NCBI GenBank assembly: GCA_023433445.1 | Contig: JAEZCS010000058.1 | Coordinates: 6,010-70,009 of the forward strand | Length of the DNA stretch: 64,000 bases | Direction of reading: 5' to 3' | DNA from: Pseudomonadota bacterium | GTDB lineage: Bacteria; Pseudomonadota; Alphaproteobacteria; Sphingomonadales; Sphingomonadaceae | Part shown: positions 27,955 through 36,970 of the stretch, in pieces | Layout: every line of letters starts with the position of its first letter | Position numbering within the stretch: the stretch's first letter is position 1 | Translations under genes and position numbers: made by a program | The notes under the pieces: generated by a model | What the model was told of the DNA's origin: nothing | The model's input: the letters and a program-made list of their open reading frames with translations, nothing else | Databases searched by the model: none

Positions 27955-28274
27955 TGAGCAGAGCCAACCCTTTTGGCGATCTGGACGATTTTGCACCGGA
28001 AGCCCCTTCCCGCCCTATTGCGCCCGAAGCGATCGACCAGCTCGCACAGGTGAGCGGCTTTCCGAGCCGTAAGGCACAAAGCGCTCCCTCCCCTGCCCCG
28101 ACGCGCCAGCCTCGACGTCACACAACTGGGCGCAATCGCCAGATCAACATCAAGGCTACAGAGGAAACGATCACGACGCTCTACAGCATCGCTGATGACA
28201 TGAACCTTCCGCTGGGTGCGGTGCTGGAGCAAGCCCTCGCGGCCTTAGCCGAGAAGCAGAAGGGCGGCGCCTGA
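27951..28274 (+). CDS. Small DNA-binding partition partner (RHH-like)
   Basis: A protein of 107 residues. The first ~60 residues are proline- and alanine-rich and probably disordered (a ParA-activating arm is typical here). The last ~45 residues read RQINIKATEETITTLYSIAD then LGAVLEQALAAL, a strand followed by two helices, as in ribbon-helix-helix proteins. This fits a ParG/omega-type centromere-binding protein and repressor, not a large ParB. It is coupled to parA by overlap, with SD GGAGATGGC. Binding to the GATAGCTATC arrays is inferred from position. Confidence 0.7.
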   Translation: MMSRANPFGDLDDFAPEAPSRPIAPEAIDQLAQVSGFPSRKAQSAPSPAPTRQPRRHTTGRNRQINIKATEETITTLYSIADDMNLPLGAVLEQALAALAEKQKGGA

Positions 28275-28321
28275 ATATCGAATAGCTATCGGGTACCTGA
28301 TGGATATCCGATAGCTATCTT
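28274..28321. repeat. Array of GATAGCTATC-type units after the parA operon
   Basis: This array contains AATAGCTATCG, GGTACC, GGATATCC and GATAGCTATC within about 45 bases directly behind the RHH-like gene. Two copies of (G/A)ATAGCTATC are spaced about 30 bases apart. A position at the end of the operon fits a centromere. Confidence 0.6.
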
Positions 28322-28340
28322 GACGAACTGCATATATTCA

Positions 28341-28371
28341 GGAGGAGACGCCATCAGGGCATCGCTCCTCC
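28341..28371. terminator. Hairpin between convergent parAB-like operon and metY
   Basis: The seven-base stem GGAGGAG / CTCCTCC, with a loop of about 17 bases, lies between two convergent genes. No T-run follows on either strand, so the terminator reading is only moderately supported. Confidence 0.35.
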
Positions 28372-28376
28372 CAGGC

Positions 28377-29672
28377 TCACGCGGCGGCGGACAGTGCCTG
28401 GTCGATGTCAGCCAGAATATCGCTGATATGCTCGATCCCTATGGAGAGACGGACGTAACCCGGTGATACACCGGACGCGAGTTGCTCAGCCTCGTTCAGC
28501 TGTGAGTGGGTCGTGGAGCCAGGATGGATCGCCAGGCTTCGCGCGTCACCAATATTCGCGACATGATAGAAAAGCTGTAAGGCATCGATAAAGCGTCGTC
28601 CTGCAGCGAGCCCGCCGGCCAGTTCGAAGCCAACAAGACCGCCCTGCCCGCCTGTCAGATAACGATCCGCCAACTCGCGTGCGCGCCCTTCCTGCTGTGA
28701 GGGATGGATCACTCGAGTGACCGCGGGATGCCGCGCCAGATGTTCGGCCACGCTGACCGCATTGGCGCAATGCCGCTCCATGCGCAGCGCGACGGTCTCG
28801 ATACCCTGGATCAGCTGGAAGGCGTTGAAGGGCGAGAGCGCCGCGCCAAGGTCGCGCAACAGGATGACCCTTGCCCGCAAAACATAGGCGATGGGGCCAA
28901 GCGGCTTTGCCGCCTCCGCCCAGACCGCGCCATGATAGGAGGGATCGGGCGTGTTGAGCAACGGCTGCCGGTCCGGGAAAGCCGCCCAGTCGAAATTGCC
29001 GCCATCGACAATCAGGCCGCCAATCGACGTGCCATGACCGCCCAGATATTTGGTTGCGGAATAGACCACCACCGCCGCGCCATGGTCGAACGGCCGACAC
29101 AGCAGCGGCGCTGCCGTATTGTCCATGATGAGCGGGATGCCCTGTTCCCGCCCGATGGCGGCCACATCCGCGATCGGGAACACCTCCAGTTTCGGATTGG
29201 GCAGGGTCTCGGCATAATAGGCGCGGGTGCGCGCATCGGTTGCGCGGCGAAAATTTTCAGGATCGGACGGATCGACGAAGCGCACTTCGATACCCTGATC
29301 CTTGAGCGTGTTGGCGAACAGATTGTAGGTGCCGCCGTAAAGAGCCGTCGAACTGACGATATTGTCGCCAGCGCGCGCCAGATTCTGGATCGCATAGGCC
29401 GAAGCCGCCTGCCCCGACGCCACCGCCAGGGCTGCTGCACCGCCCTCCAGCGCAGCAATGCGCTTTTCCAGCACATCGGTCGTGGGATTCATGATCCGGG
29501 TATTGATGTTCCCCATTTCCTGCAGCGCGAAGAGCGACGCTGCATGATCGGCATCGCTGAACTGGTAGGAGGTCGTCTGATGAATGGGCACCGCGACCGA
29601 ACCCGTCGTCGGATCGGCCCGCCAACCTGCATGAACGGCAAGCGTTTCCGGTCTTGGCCTCGTTTCAGACAT
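28377..29672 (-). CDS. metY: O-acetylhomoserine aminocarboxypropyltransferase
   Basis: A PLP enzyme of 431 residues that makes homocysteine from O-acetylhomoserine and sulfide. Typical blocks are LAVHAGWRADPTTGSVAVPI, ASGQAASAYAIQNLA, the PLP lysine K208 in YSATKYLGGHG and a late ATTHSQL-like HPGSTTHSQLNEAEQ. I chose the ATG at 29672 because GGAG lies eight bases upstream and the family begins here; an upstream in-frame start at 29732 lacks support. A core amino-acid gene between parA and repA is unusual for a pure plasmid and supports a chromid-like replicon. Confidence 0.93.
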   Translation of the reverse strand: MSETRPRPETLAVHAGWRADPTTGSVAVPIHQTTSYQFSDADHAASLFALQEMGNINTRIMNPTTDVLEKRIAALEGGAAALAVASGQAASAYAIQNLARAGDNIVSSTALYGGTYNLFANTLKDQGIEVRFVDPSDPENFRRATDARTRAYYAETLPNPKLEVFPIADVAAIGREQGIPLIMDNTAAPLLCRPFDHGAAVVVYSATKYLGGHGTSIGGLIVDGGNFDWAAFPDRQPLLNTPDPSYHGAVWAEAAKPLGPIAYVLRARVILLRDLGAALSPFNAFQLIQGIETVALRMERHCANAVSVAEHLARHPAVTRVIHPSQQEGRARELADRYLTGGQGGLVGFELAGGLAAGRRFIDALQLFYHVANIGDARSLAIHPGSTTHSQLNEAEQLASGVSPGYVRLSIGIEHISDILADIDQALSAAA

Positions 29673-29862
29673 ATAAACTCCGTGGAATGAAAGACGAACC
29701 TCCAGGGTGGCTTTGAAGGCCAGCGAAAGCAAGACATGCCGACCCTTGGCACCGCTTACACGCAGAGAGGCGCAAGCTGACTGGCTTAAAGCGCCAGCCT
29801 AAGTAGAAGGCTTCCTTCCGCGGGCCGACGGGCTCGCTTAGAGCGCACGGGAGTTTTCAATC

Positions 29863-31467
29863 TTGCTTCTCACCCGCTTCAGCGCCCTTGGCATCGCGCT
29901 GATCAGCACCATCGTCGCTGGCTATTATCTGCCTGGCGTCTGGGCGGTTCCCTTGTTCGTGATCGGCGCGATCCTGTCGGTGGCCGGCATCTACGACCTT
30001 TTCCAACCGCTCCATTCGGTGCGGCGCAACTATCCCATTATTGGGCGGCTGCGGTGGTATTTCGAGGATATACGCCCCGAAATTCGCCAATATCTGATCG
30101 AGGGCGAATATGACGAGACGCCCTTTTCCCGTAGCCAGCGGTCGCTGGTCTATGCGAGGTCGAAGAATGAAAGCAGCGAGCGGGCCTTTGGAACCCAGCT
30201 CGATGTTTACGGAAATGGGTATGAGTTCATCGGCCACTCGACGCGGCCTGCCCCACCGGCAGATCCTGCCACATTCCGTGTTTTGATCGGCGGGAGCGAT
30301 TGCACCCAGCCCTATTCCGCATCCATCTTCAACATATCGGCGATGAGCTTTGGATCGCTCAGCGCCAATGCCATTCGCGCGCTTAATCTGGGCGCAAAGA
30401 TGGGCGGCTTCGCCCATGATACGGGCGAAGGCAGCATCAGCCCCTATCACCGTGAACATGGCGGCGACCTGATATGGGAGTTGGGAAGCGGCTATTTCGG
30501 TTGCAGGACGACTGACGGCAATTTCGATCCCGATGCCTTCGCCATCAAGGCTACCGATCCACAGGTGAAGATGGTTGAAATCAAGCTCAGCCAAGGCGCA
30601 AAGCCTGGCCATGGCGGCATCCTCCCCGGCAGCAAGGTAACGGAGGAAATTTCCCTCACCCGAGGCGTGCCCATCGGGGAAGACTGCGTCTCCCCTGCCC
30701 GCCACCGCGCCTTTTCAACGCCGATCGAAATGATGCAGTTCATCGCCCTTCTTCGGAAGCTGTCGGGCGGCAAGCCGGTGGGTTTCAAGCTCTGTATCGG
30801 CCAGCCATGGGAGTTTATGGGCATGGTGAAAGCCATGCGCGAGACGCGCATTTTCCCCGATTTCATCGTCGTGGATGGCGCGGAAGGCGGCACTGGCGCT
30901 GCTCCCCTGGAGTTCACCGATCATCTGGGCACACCCATGCGGGAGGGGCTACTGTTCGTCCACAATACCCTAGTTGGCGCGGGTGTAAGAGACAGGATCA
31001 AGGTCGGAGCCGCTGGAAAGATCGTCAGCGCCTTCGATATCGCGGCCGCGCATGCTCTGGGGGCTGACTGGGTCAATGCCGGGCGGGGTTTCATGTTCGC
31101 GATCGGCTGCATCCAGTCGCTGACCTGCAATACCAACCGCTGTCCTGTAGGCGTCGCGACACAAGATCCCATGCGCCAGAGGGCGCTGGTCGTGCCTGAG
31201 AAGGCGGATCGCGTCTTCCATTTCCACCGCAACACGCTGCACGCTCTTTCGGAAATGATCGCTGCAGCGGGGCTCCAGCATCCAAGCGAGATCGGGCCCC
31301 ATCATCTAGTCCGGCGCGTAAGTCCAACCGAGATCCGCCTCTTTGCGCAGCTTCATACTTTCCTGATGCCGGGCGATTTGATCTCGGGCGGAGAAGGCAA
31401 TGAATTTTATCGGTCAAGCTGGAGCCTGGCGCGGGCGGACAGTTTCGATCTTGCGCGGGCAGGCTAA
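29863..31467 (+). CDS. FMN-binding glutamate synthase family protein
   Basis: A protein of 534 residues with one or two N-terminal membrane segments (about 4-45) followed by the glutamate-synthase central/FMN barrel: SAMSFGSLSANAIRALNLGA, GHGGILPGSKV, VDGAEGGTGAAP and the cysteine cluster CNTNRCPVGVATQDP, which would hold an Fe-S centre. It lacks the amidotransferase domain of GltB, so its reaction is not certain. Start is probably TTG at 29863 with GGGAG nine bases upstream. It is divergent from metY across 190 bases. Confidence 0.85.
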   Translation: MLLTRFSALGIALISTIVAGYYLPGVWAVPLFVIGAILSVAGIYDLFQPLHSVRRNYPIIGRLRWYFEDIRPEIRQYLIEGEYDETPFSRSQRSLVYARSKNESSERAFGTQLDVYGNGYEFIGHSTRPAPPADPATFRVLIGGSDCTQPYSASIFNISAMSFGSLSANAIRALNLGAKMGGFAHDTGEGSISPYHREHGGDLIWELGSGYFGCRTTDGNFDPDAFAIKATDPQVKMVEIKLSQGAKPGHGGILPGSKVTEEISLTRGVPIGEDCVSPARHRAFSTPIEMMQFIALLRKLSGGKPVGFKLCIGQPWEFMGMVKAMRETRIFPDFIVVDGAEGGTGAAPLEFTDHLGTPMREGLLFVHNTLVGAGVRDRIKVGAAGKIVSAFDIAAAHALGADWVNAGRGFMFAIGCIQSLTCNTNRCPVGVATQDPMRQRALVVPEKADRVFHFHRNTLHALSEMIAAAGLQHPSEIGPHHLVRRVSPTEIRLFAQLHTFLMPGDLISGGEGNEFYRSSWSLARADSFDLARAG

Positions 31468-31489
31468 TAGGCTGACGGCTGCCCCAAAA

Positions 31490-31541
31490 GGATATCCTAA
31501 AGCTACCCTAGAGATACCATTTGGATAGGTCGAGAGTATCC
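31490..31541. repeat. Intergenic array of GGATATCC / GATACC units
   Basis: This array contains GGATATCC, AGCTACC, GAGATACC, GGATAGG and AGTATCC in 52 bases, the same unit family as around parA. It lies in the 289-base space between the FMN protein gene and the HTH gene, both of which end there (convergent). Confidence 0.55.
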
Positions 31542-31756
31542 GCTTGTCCGATCATGATCGCCACAGGACGCGTTGATCACTGACCATCGAACCTTAGGCT
31601 TCTTCATCAAAAGCCTCTCCTCCAGCGCCTTGGCCGGTGTTGCGGATGCCATAACCGCTTGCTCCCGCTGGGGAGCATTCGCGCCGCGTAGCGGTGCGTT
31701 TCATCTTCCCGGATTATGCTGCTCTTTGAGGATGGGGTGAGGGTAGAGCTGGGTTT

Positions 31757-32623
31757 TCATGTGGAATGACGTTGTTGGCCGGCTAGGCCAACTCCGCTGA
31801 TTTCTCTTATAAATGAATCCAGTAGCGGTTGAGGTTCTTTTTGAGACTCACGCTCTTTGCGTTCTAGCGCCGCGTCGAGACGGGCCAAGACCTTGGCGAG
31901 GGGGCCTTTGAGCGCGGTCTTGGCCTGCTCATGGGCTGGCAGGCGGGCGTGCATTTGCTCGATCGCCTCGATCCGGTCGGTTTCGCGCTGCAACTCATCG
32001 TCGGGGATGGGGGTAGGGCGCATCCAGCGGGGCAGATAGGCCTGGACGATCTTGGGCAGGAAAGCGCGATAGGCGTTGGAGGTCTGCTCATAGCGAGGGC
32101 CGGGGCCGTCGCCCTCGACGCGCTTGAAACGGCGCTGGCGGACGAGGAAGCCGATGCTCTCCAATATACGCAAAGCCCGCGCGACGGTGGCGCGGCCCAG
32201 GCTGGTGGCTTGCGTCAGATGATCATAGCTCGGGAAGACGCGGCCCTTGTTGAGACGGGCGAGGGTCAGGATTTCCTCGAACACGCGCACGCTGGCGGCG
32301 GTGAGCGATGTCAGCAACCGTTCCGCCGGGGTCAGTTCCCGCCCATCGCGCCGGGCTTCGCTGCGCAGCTGGCGGCCAGCGTCGAGGATGCGGCGGGCGG
32401 CGCGCAGAAGGCGGTCTGTTTCGCCCTTGGCGGGCGCGACGAAGAAGACATGTTCGAACGTGCCCGCTTCCACGCTGTCGCGCAGCACGGGCGCGCCGGT
32501 TGGATGCGGCGCGCCCGACTTTGGCTTGCGGGCGCCTTCCTTCCTTGCCGTCCCGTTTCTTCCGGGCGTTTTTACAGCGGCGAGCGCGCCCACCATCGCC
32601 TCGCCAAAGCCAAGCGTTCCCAT
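31757..32623 (-). CDS. Helix-turn-helix protein of the replication region
   Basis: A protein of 288 residues. The centre holds a winged-helix region (SYDHLTQATSLGRATVARAL then RILESIGFLV) preceded by a helical stretch (LTSLTAASVRVFEEILTLA). The ends are polar. Proteins of this type lie beside repA in sphingomonad plasmids and resemble replication or transcription regulators; the precise role is unknown. The ATG at 32623 follows GGAGGGACGA, which is why I rejected the in-frame start at 32650. The iterons and repA lie upstream on the same strand. Confidence 0.6.
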   Translation of the reverse strand: MGTLGFGEAMVGALAAVKTPGRNGTARKEGARKPKSGAPHPTGAPVLRDSVEAGTFEHVFFVAPAKGETDRLLRAARRILDAGRQLRSEARRDGRELTPAERLLTSLTAASVRVFEEILTLARLNKGRVFPSYDHLTQATSLGRATVARALRILESIGFLVRQRRFKRVEGDGPGPRYEQTSNAYRAFLPKIVQAYLPRWMRPTPIPDDELQRETDRIEAIEQMHARLPAHEQAKTALKGPLAKVLARLDAALERKERESQKEPQPLLDSFIREISGVGLAGQQRHST

Positions 32624-32901
32624 TCGTCCCTCCATGCGGAAGGCCGTCACCAGACAAAAAGATACCGTGGCGCGAAGCGCGCATCCTTGAAACGGCGTTC
32701 GATCTGGCGTAGGGAGAAGGGAGTGATTGTTCCCGGTTCGACGTTTGGCGACGTCGCTCCACCACCCAAATGGATGCCCGGCCTTCGTGCCGGGCTTTCT
32801 ATTATGTGGTCACAGCCACCCCTTCAGTCATCTTCCGCTCAGCCCCCATGGCCAGCTGCAACATATTCGCAGCAATATCCGCGTGGTGGAAGGCTTTACG
32901 G

Positions 32902-33024
32902 TTCGTGCTTTCGAGTAGGAAAGCGAAATTTCACCCTATTTGATTCGTGCTTTCGAGTAGAAATTGCCCCTCGATTCGTGCTTTCGAGTAGAATTAGGAC
33001 GGCCAAATTCGTGCTTTCGAGTAG
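32902..33024. repeat. oriV: Four direct iterons: plasmid replication origin
   Basis: TTCGTGCTTTCGAGTAG occurs perfectly at 32902, 32944, 32975 and 33008, mostly extended to GATTCGTG... on the left and ...AAATT on the right. The spacings are 42, 31 and 33 bases, close to whole helical turns, so the bound initiators would lie on one face. They follow the repA gene. Iterons of this size bound by a Rep protein are the hallmark of an iteron-controlled origin. Confidence 0.85.
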
Positions 33025-33109
33025 AAATTAGCCCACCAAAAGGGTGCAGGCGCGAATCAGGAAGGGCTTAGCAAAACCCTTTGCAGGTCGGCGGTAGGAA
33101 AGGGGGCTT

Positions 33110-33997
33110 TCAGGCCTCTTCGACCTGATCCTCGATCATCAGTTCAGGGCCCGGCTGCGGCCGGCGGGAGAGAATGACCCGCGCCTTGGCAGGCCTGCGT
33201 CCTACCTTGCGGGGGCCGTCTTCTGCCGGAGCGTCCTCGATCAGGCTGATGTCATAGTCGGGGATGGCATTGGCCGCCGCGATCTGGCGCATGGCGATGC
33301 GGAAATTGGACAGCGGGTTCTGGAAGCCGATCTGCAGCTTAAGCGTCTGGAGGTCCATCTCCAGCGGTTCACCATCGGCGCAGGTCGAGTGCGCCACCTC
33401 GTAAATGCGGCGCTCGATCGGGCCAAGCTGGAAATAAGTTGAGGCATAATCAAGCACTTGCCGGTCGCGCAGGATGGCACGGAACAGCCAGTCGCACAGC
33501 CGAACCTTGACCGCCTTCAGCCGCTTTTCACCCTTGCCCGAGCGCGCATATTGCAACCTGGCTTCGGACAACCAGGAGAAGAAACCGTCTTCGCCTTCGC
33601 CTCCAGCCTCGATATTCGTCTTGATCTGCGTGCCCTGCAGCCGCTCCAGCGCGTCGGCCAGGCGCGAGTAGGAACGGGCGCTGTGGTTGGAGCCTGTGAC
33701 GCTGAACAGGTCGTGGGCGGTGAAGGTGAAATCCTGAGAAACCGCCGCGCCTTCGTCGATCTTCGACGCCATGAGGCTGGCGATATAGAGGACGATTTCC
33801 TTGTCGTAGATGGTCGCAACGCCCCGCGCGCTCGGCCGTACCTCGATCGAAACGGTGGGGGTGGCGTAGGCGAGGGGCTTCATCCAGGCATTCTTGCTAA
33901 GCGCAAAGAAGGGAAAGGCCATCAGCGACCGCTCGCCGCGGATCTCGCCGATAAGGGGGCTATCGAGCTTGAACAGTTCGCCTTGCGGGGTGCCCAT
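33110..33997 (-). CDS. repA: RepA replication initiator (replication initiator protein A family)
   Basis: An initiator of 295 residues. SLMAFPFFALSKNAWMKPL, FTAHDLFSVTGSNHSARSYS and LRDRQVLDYASTYFQLGPIE match the RPA-type plasmid initiators, with two winged-helix regions. It should bind the iterons on both sides of the gene, opening the origin at the 3' array and repressing itself at the inverted 5' copy. I prefer the ATG at 33997 (AAGGAACGATCATA upstream); an in-frame start at 34033 would bring the coding region almost to the inverted iteron. The last residues are acidic (QVEEA). Confidence 0.9.
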   Translation of the reverse strand: MGTPQGELFKLDSPLIGEIRGERSLMAFPFFALSKNAWMKPLAYATPTVSIEVRPSARGVATIYDKEIVLYIASLMASKIDEGAAVSQDFTFTAHDLFSVTGSNHSARSYSRLADALERLQGTQIKTNIEAGGEGEDGFFSWLSEARLQYARSGKGEKRLKAVKVRLCDWLFRAILRDRQVLDYASTYFQLGPIERRIYEVAHSTCADGEPLEMDLQTLKLQIGFQNPLSNFRIAMRQIAAANAIPDYDISLIEDAPAEDGPRKVGRRPAKARVILSRRPQPGPELMIEDQVEEA

Positions 33998-34036
33998 TAT
34001 GATCGTTCCTTGCCCATTATGCCGCTCTGGCAATTT

Positions 34037-34053
34037 CTACTCGAAAGCACGAA
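34037..34053 (-). promoter_or_regulatory. Single inverted iteron in the repA promoter region
   Basis: An exact inverted copy of the 17-base iteron (CTACTCGAAAGCACGAA on the plus strand), with matching AAATT extension, lies 40 bases upstream of the repA start. A lone inverted copy at the promoter is the expected operator for Rep autoregulation. Confidence 0.75.
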
Positions 34054-34259
34054 TTGCAGTTCAGGCACCAGTCCTCTCCCGCATTCACGCGCCTATACGC
34101 CGTCTGCGCAGGGGTGGCGATAGGTGAGCTTTCGCAACCAGCAAGCCTTCGCCATGTCTTTCGAATGAAAGGCCATCGCACCGCAGGCCTGGAGAGGCGG
34201 CAAGGCCAGGGTGCGGGTCTGCGGAAGGCGAGTTCGCCCTTGATGCTGCCGAGGCATAA

Positions 34260-34287
34260 GATACTATATAGTATCCTTTAGCTATCT
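34260..34287. repeat. Perfect palindrome GATACTATATAGTATC plus AGCTATC upstream of repA
   Basis: A perfect 16-base palindrome (34260-34275) is followed by TTTAGCTATC, again the parA-array unit family. It lies about 260 bases upstream of repA and overlaps the 3' end of the membrane protein gene. It could link partition-protein binding to replication control. Confidence 0.55.
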
Positions 34288-35805
34288 CGCGCCGTTCAGC
34301 GCTGCCCCCTCGGCGCGCAGGGCGAAGCGATCGGACGGCAATCGGCGTAGGCTAAACAGCCCCAGCAGGAGCAGCCCGCCCAAGCTGACAAGCGCGCCCG
34401 TCCATTCCTGCCAGAGCCAGACGCGCTCGATCCGGTAATGGCCAGGTTGCGCCTGGAAACGGATGACGGCTCCTTGATAGGGCACGACCTCCTCACCTCG
34501 CATGACGCGCCAGATTGGGAAGGCCGCGCGGCGCATCATCACTTCGCCCGGCTTGTTCACCACCAATTCGTCGCCAGCCTTGACGCCACGCCAGGCGGTG
34601 AGGTCCGGTTTCCGATCATGCTCGCGGATGAGCCGGGTATCGAATCCGGCAGGCAGATATTCAAGGGCATCGGGCAAATCGCGTGCGATCATGGCATAAG
34701 GCACCGGCTTGGTCAGATACTCCGCTGCCTGCGGTGCCCATTTCATGTAAGAGAACAGGACCAGACCCAGGCCCAATCCGAACATGATCGGCTTGGGTCG
34801 GCAGGTGAGTACGGCCGTTATCGCGGCAAACTCAAGCAGACCCAGCAACCGCCATGGAAATTGTGCTCGGCTGAGTGGTGGAATGTCCCATATGAAAGGG
34901 ATGAGGCCAAGAGCGGCCAGCCCGGCTAGAATGCTTATCACAGCCCAGATCGACCGTTCTTTGAGGGACAGCAGGACAAGTCCCGCGGTAAGGGCCGGAA
35001 TTGACAGCACTTGGAGCAGGGAACCCGGCACCAACAACGCCCAGGATGACGGCCGATACCATGGTCCCCAGAGCAACTGCGAGGAAATCTGATCCTGCAG
35101 GGTAAGCGCAGGGAGGAGATAGAAAGCGGCAAGGCTTAGGGCCAGCGCTCCGCTCACGACAATGGGCCAGAAGGCACGACGATCTTGCGATAGCCTGTAC
35201 AGGCCGAACGGAGCGATCAGAAAAAAGCCGGTTAGCATCGCCATAGGCAGATGCGTCAATATGAGGCCGCTATAAGACAGCGCCAGCATGATGATACCCC
35301 GCCGATCCGGAAGGCGTGTTATCGCCAGGGCAATGAGCGGATACCATATGAAGGCAAAATATTCCGCCAATGTACCTCGCACATAAAAATCCATGAGGTG
35401 ATAGGGGGCCGCCATATAGAGGATGGCGCCAAGTAGCGGATAGGTGCCGCGTTCCAAAAGCCAGTGGTACATGGTGACGCCAGACAACAGCAGCGCGACA
35501 TAACCGGCCATGTTGATCGCGGCGAAAGTGGAAAGGCCGGACGCATCGAAGGCTCCCGCCACCCAATAGGCGACCGGCGGATAGAAGTAGAAGGCGGGGC
35601 TGCCCAACCCTTCAAAACTGTCCGGCAACCAGCGGGGATAGAGATTGCCTTTCGCCATCTCCGTCCCGAACTGACTGGTCCAGATGTAATTATAACTGAC
35701 CGAATGGGAGGCACCGGGGCCCAGCAGGAAAGTGGGCAACATGATGATCATTGCCACCAGCGCGAGAACGCCGATATTCCGAAGGCCGTTCCTGCTCGTC
35801 ATCAT
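34282..35805 (-). CDS. Polytopic membrane protein (6-pyruvoyl-tetrahydropterin-synthase-related / YfhO-like)
   Basis: A protein of about 507 residues with roughly ten membrane segments. The region SVSYNYIWTSQFGTEMAKGN then LYPRWLPDSFEGLGSPAFYF, and AAPYHLMDFYVRGTLAEYFA, matches the PTPS-related membrane family, which looks like a C-type glycosyltransferase with a lipid-linked donor. No reaction is established. Two adjacent ATGs at 35805 and 35802 follow GGGGGA. It is divergent from the GT2 gene at 35948, which could supply its lipid-linked sugar. Confidence 0.65.
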   Translation of the reverse strand: MMTSRNGLRNIGVLALVAMIIMLPTFLLGPGASHSVSYNYIWTSQFGTEMAKGNLYPRWLPDSFEGLGSPAFYFYPPVAYWVAGAFDASGLSTFAAINMAGYVALLLSGVTMYHWLLERGTYPLLGAILYMAAPYHLMDFYVRGTLAEYFAFIWYPLIALAITRLPDRRGIIMLALSYSGLILTHLPMAMLTGFFLIAPFGLYRLSQDRRAFWPIVVSGALALSLAAFYLLPALTLQDQISSQLLWGPWYRPSSWALLVPGSLLQVLSIPALTAGLVLLSLKERSIWAVISILAGLAALGLIPFIWDIPPLSRAQFPWRLLGLLEFAAITAVLTCRPKPIMFGLGLGLVLFSYMKWAPQAAEYLTKPVPYAMIARDLPDALEYLPAGFDTRLIREHDRKPDLTAWRGVKAGDELVVNKPGEVMMRRAAFPIWRVMRGEEVVPYQGAVIRFQAQPGHYRIERVWLWQEWTGALVSLGGLLLLGLFSLRRLPSDRFALRAEGAALNGAR

Positions 35806-35947
35806 TCCCCCGATCTCGCGCAACGTTCGCTTCCTGAACGAAAATGGTAAATAATATGTCACCCTTCGCCTGGGTGACGGATCGTTAACCATTTTCCCCG
35901 ATAGCCTTAGAGGGGCGCCAACCCCGTGTTTGAGGGGCTCAGAAGGA

Positions 35948-36970
35948 ATGGTTAAGCCATCGCTGCTGTCGATCGTCGTTCCGGTCTTCAACGAACAGGA
36001 AAGCATTTCCCTGTTCCTGGATGCCGCGCGCCCCGCAGTAGCAGAGGCTCTCGCCCTTGTCGGGCCGGACGCCCGCGCCGAGTTTCTGTTCGTCAATGAC
36101 GGCAGCACGGACCGGACCGGCGACATATTGTCGATCCTGTCCCGGCTGAACCCCGACATCCGTCATGTCACGCTGTCGCGCAATTTCGGCAAGGAAGCCG
36201 CGCTGGCCGCAGGCATTGACCGGGCGAGGGGGGACGCGGTCATCCCGATCGATGTCGACCTGCAGGATCCACCCGAAGTCATCGTCGAAATCGTGCGCCA
36301 TTGGCTAGCAGGCGCGAAGGTGGTCAACGCGCGCCGCGCCGATCGGTCGAGCGACGACTGGTTCAAGCGCTGGAGCGCGCAGGGCTTTTATCGCCTGATC
36401 AACCGTCTTTCCGATCATCCCATTCCTGAAAATGTCGGCGATTTCCGGCTGCTCGACCGTCAGGCTGTCGATGTCATCAAGCAGCTGGGCGAGCAGGCGC
36501 GCTTCACCAAGGGGCTTTTCTCTTGGGTGGGTTTCCGCGTCGCCACCGTCGATTACGAGCGAGCACCGCGCGAAGCTGGGATCAGCAAGTGGCGGGTCAG
36601 CAAGCTTTGGGGACTTGCGATCGATGGCATCACCGCCTCCACCACCATGCCCTTGCGCATCTGGTCCTATATCGGTGGAGGCATCGCCCTGATGGCCTTT
36701 GCCTATGCCGCTTTCCTGGTGCTGCACACGCTGCTGACCGGGATCGATTCACCGGGCTATGCGTCGATTATGGTCGCCGTGCTGATGCTGGGCGGCCTTA
36801 ACCTGATGAGCCTTGGCATCATCGGCGAATATCTGGGCCGGGTCGCACAGGAAGTGCGCAATCGGCCGCTTTATGTCGTGGCCGAGGAAAGCGAGACCGC
36901 GCCGCCGCCCGCCACACAGCCCCATTTGGAGGAAGAAGAAAAATGGACCGCTCAGCCTATGCGAGCATGA
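35948..36970 (+). CDS. GtrB/DPM1-like family 2 glycosyltransferase
   Basis: A protein of 340 residues: GT2 domain with IVVPVFNEQESISLFL, FVNDGSTDRTGDIL and the metal-binding DVDLQDPPEVI, and the RLINRLSDHPIPENVGDFRL block of polyprenyl-phosphate glycosyltransferases. Two C-terminal membrane helices (about 238-262 and 270-295) follow. It should transfer a sugar from a nucleotide donor to a polyprenyl phosphate. Start at ATG 35948, with GAAGGA immediately before it and GAGGGG further up. The 3' end overlaps the methyltransferase gene by 28 bases. Confidence 0.9.
   Translation: MVKPSLLSIVVPVFNEQESISLFLDAARPAVAEALALVGPDARAEFLFVNDGSTDRTGDILSILSRLNPDIRHVTLSRNFGKEAALAAGIDRARGDAVIPIDVDLQDPPEVIVEIVRHWLAGAKVVNARRADRSSDDWFKRWSAQGFYRLINRLSDHPIPENVGDFRLLDRQAVDVIKQLGEQARFTKGLFSWVGFRVATVDYERAPREAGISKWRVSKLWGLAIDGITASTTMPLRIWSYIGGGIALMAFAYAAFLVLHTLLTGIDSPGYASIMVAVLMLGGLNLMSLGIIGEYLGRVAQEVRNRPLYVVAEESETAPPPATQPHLEEEEKWTAQPMRA

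Noticed and set aside
28704..29690. 328-codon frame opposite metY
   Set aside because: Shadow of metY on the opposite strand; no domain and no ribosome site.
29673..29862. Possible SAM-type riboswitch before metY
   Set aside because: MetY genes in alphaproteobacteria often have one, and the leader contains a CTGGC / GCCAG hairpin, but I could not match the conserved core of SAM-I, SAM-II or SAH switches.
31931..33031. 366-codon frame opposite the HTH gene, running into the iterons
   Set aside because: It translates the iterons into repeats and overlaps the better supported HTH gene on the other strand.
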